Source of the DNA: Flavobacteriales bacterium UBA1993
GTDB taxonomy: Bacteria; Bacteroidota; Bacteroidia; Flavobacteriales_G; Salibacteraceae
Direction: 5' to 3'
Assembly (NCBI GenBank): GCA_002336485.1
Contig: DDCZ01000025.1
Coordinates: 361 to 58,002, forward strand
Length of the DNA: 57,642 nt
This document shows, one piece after another, positions 8,203 through 16,334 of the stretch. The stretch's first letter is position 1. Every line of letters begins with the position of its first letter. Both the position numbers and the translations under genes were made by a program. Under the pieces are notes generated by a model. The model did not search any database. It worked only from the letters and a program-made list of their open reading frames with translations, and was not told the origin of the DNA.

Positions 8203-9741
8203 ATGCGGAAATACATCAACTTATTTGATTTTAAACAGAAGGTAGATTACAGGATCGAAATCCTTTCTGGACTTACGGTTGCTTTAGCGCTTGTGCCCGA
8301 GGCTATAGCGTTTGCATTAATTGCAGGACTCGACCCATTAACTGGACTTTACGCCGCGTTCACTGTCGGATTGATAACGTCAATATTTGGCGGCAGGCCA
8401 GGAATGATATCTGGAGCGACAGGCGCTGTGGCTGTTGTTATTGTAAGCCTAGCCGCATCGCACGGCGTACAATATATTTTTGCAACAGTGGTGCTTGCCG
8501 GATTAATCCAGATGGGAGCAGGGCTGTTGAAACTTGGTAAGTTTATTCGATTGGTCCCGCATCCCGTGATGTTTGGGTTTGTAAATGGCTTGGCGGTTGT
8601 TATTTTCCTTGCACAAATGGACCAATTTAAAGTGGTTGATTCGGCTGGAGTTTCTGAGTGGATGAGCGGAGCTCAGCTTTATATGATGCTTGGTCTAGTT
8701 CTTTTAACCATGTTGATTATATGGGGTTTACCCAAACTCACCAAGAAAACACCAGCATCTCTGGCGTCTATTCTAGTAGTAATAGGAGTTGTTTTTGCCT
8801 TGGACATTGATACAAAAACCGTTGGAGATATCGCAAGTATTAAAGGCGGATTCCCACCATTTCATATTCCGGAAGTACCCTTCACGTTAGAAACACTTTA
8901 CATCATATTCCCGTACGCTTTGATCGTAGCCGGTGTAGGGCTTATTGAGAGCCTATTGACCTTGAATTTGATCGATGAAATTACCGAGACACGTGGATGG
9001 GGAAATAAGGAGGCTGTGGCCCAAGGTTTAGCCAATACCGTGACTGGTTTTTTCTCTGGAATGGGAGGCTGCGCAATGATTGGCCAGAGCCTAATAAACA
9101 TCTCTTCTGGTGCACGTGCACGGGTTTCGGGAATCGTTGCATCGGTGATGCTTCTGGTATTCATCATGTTTGGGGCCGACCTTATTGAGGAGGTTCCAAT
9201 GGCAGCGCTAACAGGTCTAATGATCATGGTCAGTGTTGGAACATTTGAATGGGCGAGTCTTAGAACATTTGGAAAAATGCCAAAAATGGATGTGTTGGTA
9301 ATGGTTTTGGTAGCACTAATTACTGTCTTCTTGCACAACTTAGCCTTGGCCGTGCTAATTGGAGTTGTGATTGCCGCACTTGTTTTTGCATGGGAAAATG
9401 CGACTCGCATTCGAGCGAGAAAGTTCACAGACGAGGCAGGAGTGAAGCACTACGAAATATTTGGACCGCTATTCTTTGGGTCAGTTGCCACGTTTAGTGA
9501 AAAGTTTGATGTGCTAAACGACCCTGACGAGGTGATTATCGATTTTGAAGAGAGCAGGGTAGCTGATATGTCTGGGATTGAGGCACTGAATAAGCTGACT
9601 GAGCGATACCTTAAGGCTGGCAAGAAAGTGCACCTCAAGCACCTTAGTTCAGACTGTAGACGATTGCTGGCGAATGCCGATAGTTTGATTGAGATAAACA
9701 TTATTGAGGATCCACACTATACCGTCTTGGCTGACCACTAG
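8203..9741 (+). CDS. SulP-family anion transporter with C-terminal STAS domain
   Basis: A 512-residue inner-membrane transporter of the SLC26/SulP family. Members carry sulfate, bicarbonate or other anions, often coupled to sodium or protons. The N-terminal hallmark (LTVALALVPEAIAFALIAGL) is at about residues 24-43. Some 10-12 hydrophobic segments reach to about residue 400 and include the GATGAVAVV and GGMGGCAMIGQS family patterns. A cytosolic STAS domain fills residues 420-510 with VADMSGIEALNKL, where the serine is the site phosphorylated in antisigma antagonists. Substrate cannot be read from the sequence; in marine Bacteroidota without sulfate assimilation genes nearby, bicarbonate is plausible. 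Transcribed alone from a TACCTTCG promoter. Confidence 0.88.
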   Translation: MRKYINLFDFKQKVDYRIEILSGLTVALALVPEAIAFALIAGLDPLTGLYAAFTVGLITSIFGGRPGMISGATGAVAVVIVSLAASHGVQYIFATVVLAGLIQMGAGLLKLGKFIRLVPHPVMFGFVNGLAVVIFLAQMDQFKVVDSAGVSEWMSGAQLYMMLGLVLLTMLIIWGLPKLTKKTPASLASILVVIGVVFALDIDTKTVGDIASIKGGFPPFHIPEVPFTLETLYIIFPYALIVAGVGLIESLLTLNLIDEITETRGWGNKEAVAQGLANTVTGFFSGMGGCAMIGQSLINISSGARARVSGIVASVMLLVFIMFGADLIEEVPMAALTGLMIMVSVGTFEWASLRTFGKMPKMDVLVMVLVALITVFLHNLALAVLIGVVIAALVFAWENATRIRARKFTDEAGVKHYEIFGPLFFGSVATFSEKFDVLNDPDEVIIDFEESRVADMSGIEALNKLTERYLKAGKKVHLKHLSSDCRRLLANADSLIEINIIEDPHYTVLADH

Positions 9742-9744
9742 TGT

Positions 9745-10047
9745 CTACAATCCCACAGATGGACTCAACCAATGAAGCGCGTCCGCCTCATTTTCAAATG
9801 CCTTTCCTCTGACCACCGGTTTTTTTATTCGGAAGTAAAAATTAGCCGTAAGCTTAAGTGCATGCGAATCCATACAAAAAGCCTCCGCATTAACGCGCTT
9901 GCTGCGCTCCTTTGAAGCGAAGAAGGACATCACTCCCTTATCGGGTGTTAGATTCTTTTTCATAACCCACAGAATACAGTACTTCCCATTTATCAGCGCG
10001 TTGCAGTCGTCATATATTTCACGCGCAATCGCCTCCGTGAATAACAA
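9745..10047 (-). pseudogene. Truncated STAS-like (DUF7793-type) protein, 5' end lost
   Basis: A 100-residue open frame that looks like the C-terminal three quarters of a small STAS-like protein of Bacteroidota (the DUF7793 type, usually about 120-130 residues). Recognisable parts are SKRVNAEAF, the segment LKLTANFYFRIKKP and the end FENEADALHWL. The usual N-terminal strands are missing. The only start is TTG at 10047, no ATG or GTG occurs upstream before an in-frame stop at about 10120, and the upstream residues are unlike the family. It stands head to head with a SiaC remnant that has also lost its 5' end. A functional short form starting at TTG cannot be excluded. The family assignment is from memory of its pattern. 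Confidence 0.55.
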
Positions 10048-10085
10048 ATCACGAAGGATTTCGCAACGAATTAGACTCGGACTAA

Positions 10086-10424
10086 GCTGGGGTAAGCTTC
10101 GATTTTGAATCAGGCAAGATTACTCTAGATGGAATATCAAGACCTGAAAATGGCGTTGAATTTTATAACCAAATCTCAGATAAAATAGCTGGCTTTCACA
10201 GTTGTCAGAAATCACGAATTGACGCAGATATTAGACTTGGGTACTTCAATTCGCAGTCAAGTAAGTCACTTTACTTACTCTTGAAAGAATTGAAACAATT
10301 AAGCAAGGCTGGGAAAAGTCTCGCCATATCATGGTACTATGATGGCGAAGATGAAAACATTGAAGAGTTCGTAGAATTACTTAGAGAAGACTTGGGTCTT
10401 AAAGTAAATCTGGTAACAGAGTAA
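10086..10424 (+). pseudogene. SiaC-like (DUF1987) gene remnant without start codon
   Basis: An open frame of 112 codons with no ATG or GTG and preceded by TAA at 10083. Its translation matches the SiaC/DUF1987 regulatory phosphoprotein family from just after the usual N-terminus: VSFDFESGKITLDG, then SRPENGVEFY containing the family's conserved PEN motif, a middle LGYFNSQSSKSLYLLL, and ISWYYDGEDENIEEF near the end. SiaC proteins are phosphorylated by the kinase SiaB and dephosphorylated by a PP2C phosphatase (SiaA). The expected first 12-15 residues (about LxIxxTxxTPx) are absent. No frameshifted start was convincing. It is therefore most likely a remnant, truncated at the same junction as the divergent gene at 9745. 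Confidence 0.65.
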
Positions 10425-10438
10425 TAACCACTTCGGGA

Positions 10439-11647
10439 CTAATATTTCGATAAAAATTCTGTGATCTGCTCTTTTACGTGATCCAACATAGGACGCGTTA
10501 GGCCGTGGTGACACGCCAATAGCATTCCACCTCGCATCACTTTATCTGACTCGGCATAGCCAGCTTTCGATTCTTTTCGATCTACATTTTTAAACCCTGG
10601 TTGACGCAGAATGTTTCCAGTAAAAACGGTTCTTGTTTGAATGTTTCTTTTTTCCAAGAAGACTTGCATTTCCGAACGTTTAAACGGAGCTGTGTCTTTT
10701 ATGGTAAGGGCAACAGATAACCATCCTGTTCGGCTATTCGGAAGTTGTTTTGGGAGAACAAACCACTCTTCATATTGCTTGAAAAACTCAACCATCTCTG
10801 CAAAATTTCGTTCTCGCTCGCTAATGTTATGGTCAAGCTTGTCAAGTTGGACAAGGCCAAACGCGGCTCCCATTTCTGAAGGCTCAAGATTGTAACCGGG
10901 TTCTGCAAAAATGAACTTGGAATCATAAGGAATACCATCCACTTCTACGTTGAATCGATTCTCTATCGCTTCTGATTCAACGAATAAAGATGACGACCGG
11001 CCCCATGATCGAAGTAGTTTCCCTCGTTCAAAATGCTCAGATTCTCGGACGCAAAGCATACCGCCATTTCCAGCACAGTTAATTACGTGTGAGCCATAGA
11101 AACTGGTAATGCTCATATCGCTAAAAGCGCCAGAACTACGTCCGTTGATAGTACCTCCTAAAGTGTCAGCTGAATCTTCAAAAACTATGAGGTTGTGCTT
11201 GTTAGCAATTTCTCGGAGTTTCTCCCAATCAGGCATGTTTCCAATAAGATTAGGAATCATCATTGCCCGAGTTTTTGAAGTGATCATTTCTTCGACCTTC
11301 GAGGCGTCTAAGTTGTAAGTGCCTTCTTCAACATCAACGAATGCCGGGATTAACTTGCTTCTAACTTGAGGAGCAACTGTAGTTGAAAAGGTTAGGGCAG
11401 GGGTGATCACTTCACTTCCTTCTGGCAGGTTCATGAGCTCTACTCCCAAGTAATTGGCTGAAGATCCACTATTGAGCATAATGCCATGTGGTTTATCGAA
11501 CAGGGTAGAAACCCGCTCTTCCATCTCACGCACGTGCTTTCCCATCTGCGTGCTGGTTCTAAGCACATTAACAACGGCTGCAATCTCTTCTTCACCATGC
11601 ACAGTCATGCCGTAAGGCACTCTGATCATATCTTTCGTCTCGCTCAT
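10439..11647 (-). CDS. RfbH/ColD-type PLP-dependent sugar 3-dehydratase (DegT family) lacking iron-sulfur cysteines
   Basis: A 402-residue DegT/DnrJ/EryC1 fold enzyme. The PLP pocket is clear: SGSSAN at about 60-64, EDSAD with Asp158, and the strand SFYGSHVI. At the position of the PLP-forming lysine stands His187, which marks the 3-dehydratases (RfbH/DdhC E1 and ColD) rather than aminotransferases. Unlike classical RfbH, the region after RSWGR has no C-x-C-x7-C for a [2Fe-2S] cluster; it reads SSSLFVES. The enzyme therefore probably removes the C3 hydroxyl of an NDP-4-keto-6-deoxy sugar by a ColD-like, E3-independent route. The gene ends the minus-strand nucleotide-sugar cluster, 3 bp after the reductase gene. 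An aminotransferase role is unlikely without the lysine. Confidence 0.75.
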   Translation of the reverse strand: MSETKDMIRVPYGMTVHGEEEIAAVVNVLRTSTQMGKHVREMEERVSTLFDKPHGIMLNSGSSANYLGVELMNLPEGSEVITPALTFSTTVAPQVRSKLIPAFVDVEEGTYNLDASKVEEMITSKTRAMMIPNLIGNMPDWEKLREIANKHNLIVFEDSADTLGGTINGRSSGAFSDMSITSFYGSHVINCAGNGGMLCVRESEHFERGKLLRSWGRSSSLFVESEAIENRFNVEVDGIPYDSKFIFAEPGYNLEPSEMGAAFGLVQLDKLDHNISERERNFAEMVEFFKQYEEWFVLPKQLPNSRTGWLSVALTIKDTAPFKRSEMQVFLEKRNIQTRTVFTGNILRQPGFKNVDRKESKAGYAESDKVMRGGMLLACHHGLTRPMLDHVKEQITEFLSKY

Positions 11648-11650
11648 ATC

Positions 11651-12532
11651 TTAATGTGTTCTATTCTTCAAATCGGTTAAATAATCATCTACGTTGGTCC
11701 AGCGAAAATCGGGAAATTCTGCATTGAATTTAACCGCGCTCATGCCACCAATTAATGGACGCTCGGCAAGTTGATTTAGCTGCTCTGTTGTAACAGATTT
11801 TATCAAAACTTGTTCATGCCCGAAATAGGATTGTACGCGTTCGGCCAGTTGCACTCTATTTAGATAGTCCGTGCTTGCAAAATGATAGAGGCCGGACTTT
11901 TCATTTGATACTAATTCATATATCGCTCGTGCAACATCTCTAGCATTTACTGGGGTTGCATATTGATCCGCCGGCAAGTTAAGCTCCATTGCTTCGCCCT
12001 TCTGCATGTTTTCGCTTAACCGGGCAATGAAATTTTTACCGCGAATCTCGTCGCCATACACATTTGTAATTCTGCAGATGAGGTGTTCAATGTTTGCCTT
12101 TTCAATTTCCTGTTCAGCCTCTAGCTTATGTCGAGCATAAACACCTAAGGGATTAACCGAATCGGATTCGGTATAAAAGCCCTTTTTGCCATCGAAGACA
12201 TAATCAGTGCTGAGATAAACAAGTTTAGCTCCAAATTTCTTTGCGAGTGTAATCGCATTAACAGTGGACTCCACGGTTTTTGTTCTGCTTTCTTCCTCGT
12301 GCTCTTCGCAGTAATCAACCCATGTAAGTGCTCCACAATGAACGATGACATCTGGGTTAAACTCCGCGAGGTCGATGTTGCGGTCGTCAGATATATCTAA
12401 GGTATTGTAGTACTGGGTTTCAGATGTCTCGAAACTAAAGTGAGTTCCGAGACAATTCCAACCCATTTTCTTAAAAAAAGAAAGGCAATTTCCACCAACC
12501 AAACCAGAAGCTCCAAGTATCACCGCGTTCAT
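11651..12532 (-). CDS. RmlD/AscF-like NDP-4-keto-sugar reductase (extended SDR)
   Basis: A 293-residue extended short-chain dehydrogenase of the RmlD group. The nucleotide-binding GASGLVGG is at residues 8-15, STDYVFDGKKG at about 107 carries the RmlD Thr/Tyr region, and YARHKLEAE is the catalytic YxxxK. Near neighbours reduce the C4 keto group of a deoxysugar nucleotide: dTDP-rhamnose synthase RmlD, CDP-ascarylose reductase AscF, or CDP-paratose and abequose synthases. With RfbF, RfbG, an epimerase and a 3-dehydratase in the same cluster, C4 reduction of a CDP-3,6-dideoxy-4-hexulose is the likely job. The product stereochemistry cannot be read from sequence. A standalone dTDP-rhamnose step is less likely, since rmlA and rmlB are absent. 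Confidence 0.75.
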   Translation of the reverse strand: MNAVILGASGLVGGNCLSFFKKMGWNCLGTHFSFETSETQYYNTLDISDDRNIDLAEFNPDVIVHCGALTWVDYCEEHEEESRTKTVESTVNAITLAKKFGAKLVYLSTDYVFDGKKGFYTESDSVNPLGVYARHKLEAEQEIEKANIEHLICRITNVYGDEIRGKNFIARLSENMQKGEAMELNLPADQYATPVNARDVARAIYELVSNEKSGLYHFASTDYLNRVQLAERVQSYFGHEQVLIKSVTTEQLNQLAERPLIGGMSAVKFNAEFPDFRWTNVDDYLTDLKNRTH

Positions 12533-12587
12533 GCTGCAATGTTAAAACTACACGCCGAATTTTTTGTAAAGAATTTGACTATTGTAC

Positions 12588-13565
12588 TTAAACTATTAGG
12601 ATCGTAACAATGATGAAGGCCAGTGCGCCAAGTATCCAGCCAGCAACCTCCACGAACAAGGCTATTTTTCCTGATAAGGTCTCCCTGATAGAAAGTATCA
12701 TTGAGGTCAATATTGGCCAAAGAATAGCATACTGTAGAGCTGCAAACACCACTGCAAGAAATCCGCCGACAAGCACTAAGGCAAAGGCTTCGCTTAAATC
12801 GATGCTTGCGGCAAGAGCACCAAAAAAGAACCCTAGAATCCCTCCAGATGCTATGAGTAGAACAGCGGACAGTATGGTGAGTATTAGGGAGGTAATGCCG
12901 AGTGCTTTACGAAACTTGGGGGTGAAAATGGTTCGATTCTTACTGTTCGCGATTACTTCGATGAGATAGAAGACGCTGAGTGTGGCGGCTACTAAAAACA
13001 ACATTAAAAAGAAGGGTAGCGTTAACCCAATAAGGCTAACCATCGTGCCTGTTGCACCCGTTGCCACTAAGATGTAAAACAACGCAGCGACAATAATTGG
13101 GATCACAACAGATATGTAGCTGCCAAGCAACTTCGCTTTATTTTGCTTTTTGGTTTTTTCCGAAATAGATGGTTCAAATGGGTCTTCTGACTCTTCCTTC
13201 GTTTTCTTCCGAACGGCCCTCTTTAGGCCGAATTTTTTGAGCTTTGCTCCTTGATCCTCCTGGAAGGTGGTTGTACTTTGATGCTTGTCGAGAATAGTTG
13301 AACTCGATCCAGCCAAAGACTGCGAGTCACTATTTTTTGAAATTGCAACGGATCCTTCGTTACTAGTGTCTTTTTGAGTACTGGGTATACTCGCCTGGGT
13401 TCGCTGTTTCTTAACCTGAAGATGAAACCCCGTTCTATATTTCCTTTTTTGAAGTAATCCGTTTCCCGCAACATCTGCGCTATGTCTACAGCCTGTTAGG
13501 CTCGTTGCAAGAATTGAAACAATGAGTAGTGTAAGTCTCAGTTGAAGTGTAAACCTAGACTTCAA
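12588..13565 (-). CDS. Lipoprotein-membrane hybrid with N-terminal KRKY motif, function unknown
   Basis: A 325-residue protein of unknown function. A signal peptide ends in SLTGC (Cys26), a good lipobox. Close after it comes QKRKYRTGFHLQVKKQ, a short motif seen just behind the lipid anchor in a set of Flavobacteriales lipoproteins. Residues 50-140 are low-complexity, rich in S, T, Q and K. The last 180 residues contain about five hydrophobic helices separated by short charged loops. It overlaps the DUF4105 gene by 11 bp and so shares its transcript. If lipidated and inserted through its helices, it is an inner-membrane protein. A role in the sugar pathway is not indicated. Confidence 0.6.
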   Translation of the reverse strand: MKSRFTLQLRLTLLIVSILATSLTGCRHSADVAGNGLLQKRKYRTGFHLQVKKQRTQASIPSTQKDTSNEGSVAISKNSDSQSLAGSSSTILDKHQSTTTFQEDQGAKLKKFGLKRAVRKKTKEESEDPFEPSISEKTKKQNKAKLLGSYISVVIPIIVAALFYILVATGATGTMVSLIGLTLPFFLMLFLVAATLSVFYLIEVIANSKNRTIFTPKFRKALGITSLILTILSAVLLIASGGILGFFFGALAASIDLSEAFALVLVGGFLAVVFAALQYAILWPILTSMILSIRETLSGKIALFVEVAGWILGALAFIIVTILIV

Positions 13566-14724
13566 TGGCTTTTTTCTCTAGTGTCCAGTGTAGTAAACTT
13601 CTGCACAGCAACGTAGCCATAATCGGAATCGTGGCAAGGTGAAGCATTTGCGGAAGGAATGGGAATAGAACCAATGTTAGGACCAAGACACTTCCATAAA
13701 CCATAAAATACATGGAGCGAACGCGTTTATTCCAAAGAAAGGGCAGGACAAGCAAATGCGTGGGCCACGCCCATAGCATATTTAGATTGTTGGCCGTAGC
13801 AGTATGATCTGTGATGAACCATAGGAAGAATAGCAAGGCGCCAACAAGTCCAATTATTGAAAATAAGACGACATCGATCCCTATAAGCGCCCTGCGTTTA
13901 CGGAAACCAACGGCACTTATAACTGCTACAATTCCGAATAAAAACCAAAACAGGGGAATTGGATACGTCCACGACCATTCATAGGTTAATCCTACAGGCT
14001 CAATTAGAACGCTTTTTTCGGTGACCAGTGGCTGGCCATTAATGGTAGCATGATCGAAGGCGGCAGAAAGCTCATCTGGGAGAAACATATACTCCATGTA
14101 ATCTGGTGATCTGTCGCATGGCAACCCTAGACCCAGGTCGATGCCAAAATCTCCCCATGGATCGTAGATCAAATATGAATCAATCATGTTTCGATAACTG
14201 GGTTGACTGGGTTTGCTTAAATCCGCAAATGTTACCTGACCATTCAAGGCCGTATCCATCACGTCTCGCAGTATAGAGCTGCAGTTGTCATTAAAGAAGT
14301 CATACAAATAGTAGCGGTTAGCTGGTTTGTAATTCCAATCTAAGAACTCAAAAACCGCCTGAGTTTGTGCCGAATCTAAGTTCAGCTTCTGTTCGATTAT
14401 TCCACGACCATCTTGTTCATAGGCCCGCGTAAAGCGCTGCATACCTGAAAGTCCCAATTTATAGTTGAGCTTTCCCATCGTGAAGTTGAAGTAGAAGTTT
14501 TCATCAAAACTGAAGGTTCCGTAATTGAATACAGCGTCTATGTCAAGTATCGGATCGTGAACGCGCATGGCGCTGTGTCCAAACAAGGAGTATGTTTCTT
14601 CGCCTGGGCTGCAAGTTAAAAGGGAGATTTCTGCGTCGCCGGACAAAACTGGGACAACATGCTCTTGTGCCTGATGCGAGACACCAATTAGAAAGAAACA
14701 AACGATTGCGAGGAATTGCTTCAT
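13555..14724 (-). CDS. DUF4105 domain membrane protein
   Basis: A 389-residue protein with a signal peptide (about 1-19), an exported DUF4105 domain at about residues 30-190 (LLTCSPGEETYSLFGHSAMRV, FNDNCSSILRD), and then about five transmembrane helices in residues 245-380. DUF4105 proteins are widespread in Bacteroidota; the Cys/His/Asn pattern recalls papain-like or NlpC-type peptidases, but no activity is established. It starts 4 bp inside the end of the epimerase gene (ATGA overlap) and overlaps the next gene by 11 bp, so it is translationally coupled within the sugar operon although functionally unrelated by sequence. Confidence 0.75.
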   Translation of the reverse strand: MKQFLAIVCFFLIGVSHQAQEHVVPVLSGDAEISLLTCSPGEETYSLFGHSAMRVHDPILDIDAVFNYGTFSFDENFYFNFTMGKLNYKLGLSGMQRFTRAYEQDGRGIIEQKLNLDSAQTQAVFEFLDWNYKPANRYYLYDFFNDNCSSILRDVMDTALNGQVTFADLSKPSQPSYRNMIDSYLIYDPWGDFGIDLGLGLPCDRSPDYMEYMFLPDELSAAFDHATINGQPLVTEKSVLIEPVGLTYEWSWTYPIPLFWFLFGIVAVISAVGFRKRRALIGIDVVLFSIIGLVGALLFFLWFITDHTATANNLNMLWAWPTHLLVLPFLWNKRVRSMYFMVYGSVLVLTLVLFPFLPQMLHLATIPIMATLLCRSLLHWTLEKKAIEV

Positions 14725-15272
14725 GAAGGAAAAATGAATGGTGTTTTGAATTCTTCTAAAGATTGAAAGGCCATGTCTCTTTCAGATTGAACCGCCTTTT
14801 TTAGCGGCCAATCAAACCCAAACGAGTCAAACCTAATTCCATCGTCGGCACTAGGGGCGTGCATGGTGCTGGTGAGATAGATCATGTTCGTATTGTCTTC
14901 CAAAACACAGAAGCCATGCGCGACTCCAGTTGGTAAATACACTGATTTGAAGTTACTGCCAGTTAACTCAACCGAGGCACATTTCCCATAAGTTGGGCTG
15001 CCTTCACGTATATCCAAGATAACATCAAGTAATCGGCCGCTCGTGCAGTAAACTATTTTGGTGTGATCATATGGCGGTCTTTGGAAGTGCATTCCTCTGA
15101 TGACGCCTGCCTTGTTGGTGGAGTAAAAACTTTCCTGAAAATCACTTACGAGCCCTTGTTGATCCAGGGTTTTCTTGTGGTATGGCTTTACAAAGAGGCC
15201 GCGGTCGTCGCCAGCATGAAACATGTCAATTTCAAATACACCTGGGATATTTAGTTCCTTGAATGACTTCAT
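14721..15272 (-). CDS. RfbC/AscE-type NDP-hexulose epimerase
   Basis: A 183-residue cupin of the RmlC family (dTDP-4-dehydrorhamnose 3,5-epimerase and relatives). The signature GVIRGMHFQRPPYDHTKIVYC at about residues 55-75 holds the catalytic His (MHFQ), followed by GRLLDVILDIR and YLPTGVAHGFCVL. The neighbours make CDP-glucose and CDP-4-keto-6-deoxyglucose rather than dTDP sugars, so an AscE-like C5 epimerisation of a CDP-3,6-dideoxyhexulose or a 3,5-epimerisation is the likely reaction. The stop and start overlap by 4 bp with both neighbours (rfbG upstream, the DUF4105 gene downstream). Generic annotation as rfbC would be misleading on substrate. Confidence 0.75.
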   Translation of the reverse strand: MKSFKELNIPGVFEIDMFHAGDDRGLFVKPYHKKTLDQQGLVSDFQESFYSTNKAGVIRGMHFQRPPYDHTKIVYCTSGRLLDVILDIREGSPTYGKCASVELTGSNFKSVYLPTGVAHGFCVLEDNTNMIYLTSTMHAPSADDGIRFDSFGFDWPLKKAVQSERDMAFQSLEEFKTPFIFPS

Positions 15273-16333
15273 AAATCGAAGAATTCTTCAATTTGCCTCG
15301 TTGTATAATCCTTGGCGATGTCTCTCCCATCGCGGTACCAATTCACTGTCCACTGAACGGCTTCGGCAGAAGTAAAACGCGGTTTCCACTCCAATTCATG
15401 CATGGCCTTGTCAATGGCAAGCTTTAAAAGCCCTGCCTCATGAGGTTTGTTTTTCAGTTCAGGTGATTCGAAAGAACCTTCGCCCCAATTCTCAATTGCC
15501 AACTCCACCATGTCGAGGACAGTGCGCTCATCGTTCGGCTGTGGTCCGAAATTGTAACCTGTGGCATACTTAATTGGATCCTCTGCAAGGCGCGCCGCCA
15601 ATGTTAAATATCCGTTTAGTGGATCAAGGACGTGTTGCCAAGGGCGCACAGATTGTGGGTTTCGAATAACTACAGGATCATTTGCAATCAAAGCACGCGC
15701 AATGTCCGGTACCAAGCGGTTCCCACTCCAATCGCCTCCGCCAATCACGTTACCACTTCGCGCGGCTGCTATGGCTTGCTTGTGATCATCGTATCGTTCA
15801 GGATTTAAAAACGAGTTTCGATATGAAGAGATTGCCAGCTCGGCACATGCTTTTGAGTTGCTGTAAGGGTCATACCCACCAAAACGAGCTGTTTCTGGAT
15901 ATGGATCCGAAACCTCCATGTTTTCATACACCTTATCTGTAGTAATGATAACCGTGGAGCATGGTTTTGAAAGGGACCTAAGCGCATCGAGAACATATAT
16001 GGTGCCCATTACGTTTGTATCATAGGTCTCTACAGGAAACGTATACGAATCAAGCACTAGGGCCTGAGCAGCCATGTGAAAAACGAAGTCAGGTTGAAAG
16101 TCAATCAACTCATTTTTAACCCGCTCTCGATCTCGAATGTCAGCAATAACTGAATCACAAAGCTGGTCGCCGTTCAGCTGGGGATACAAATCTTGATCGG
16201 ATGTTGGAGCCAGAGCGTAGCCTTTAACTTCAGCACCCAGTTTATTGAGAATTAACGTGAGCCAAGCTCCTTTGAAGCCAGTGTGTCCAGTTAGAAATAC
16301 GCGCTTGCCCTTAAATGCCTTTGCCAAATCCAT
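15269..16333 (-). CDS. rfbG: CDP-glucose 4,6-dehydratase
   Basis: A 354-residue extended SDR that turns CDP-glucose into CDP-4-keto-6-deoxyglucose with bound NAD. The nucleotide fold begins GHTGFKGAWL (residues 17-26), typical of RfbG rather than RmlB. The active-site set is seen in TVIITTDKVYEN and in the YxxxK motif YDPYSNSKACAE. AARSGNVIGGGDW and RPWQHVLDPL are further family segments. The length is normal. It follows rfbF by 1 bp and overlaps the epimerase gene by 4 bp. Together with RfbF it commits the pathway to a CDP-linked 6-deoxy sugar for surface polysaccharide. Confidence 0.9.
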   Translation of the reverse strand: MDLAKAFKGKRVFLTGHTGFKGAWLTLILNKLGAEVKGYALAPTSDQDLYPQLNGDQLCDSVIADIRDRERVKNELIDFQPDFVFHMAAQALVLDSYTFPVETYDTNVMGTIYVLDALRSLSKPCSTVIITTDKVYENMEVSDPYPETARFGGYDPYSNSKACAELAISSYRNSFLNPERYDDHKQAIAAARSGNVIGGGDWSGNRLVPDIARALIANDPVVIRNPQSVRPWQHVLDPLNGYLTLAARLAEDPIKYATGYNFGPQPNDERTVLDMVELAIENWGEGSFESPELKNKPHEAGLLKLAIDKAMHELEWKPRFTSAEAVQWTVNWYRDGRDIAKDYTTRQIEEFFDL

Positions 16334-16334
16334 A

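Noticed and set aside
10439..11647. Aminotransferase for an amino sugar
   Set aside because: The PLP lysine position is His187, so transamination is not expected.
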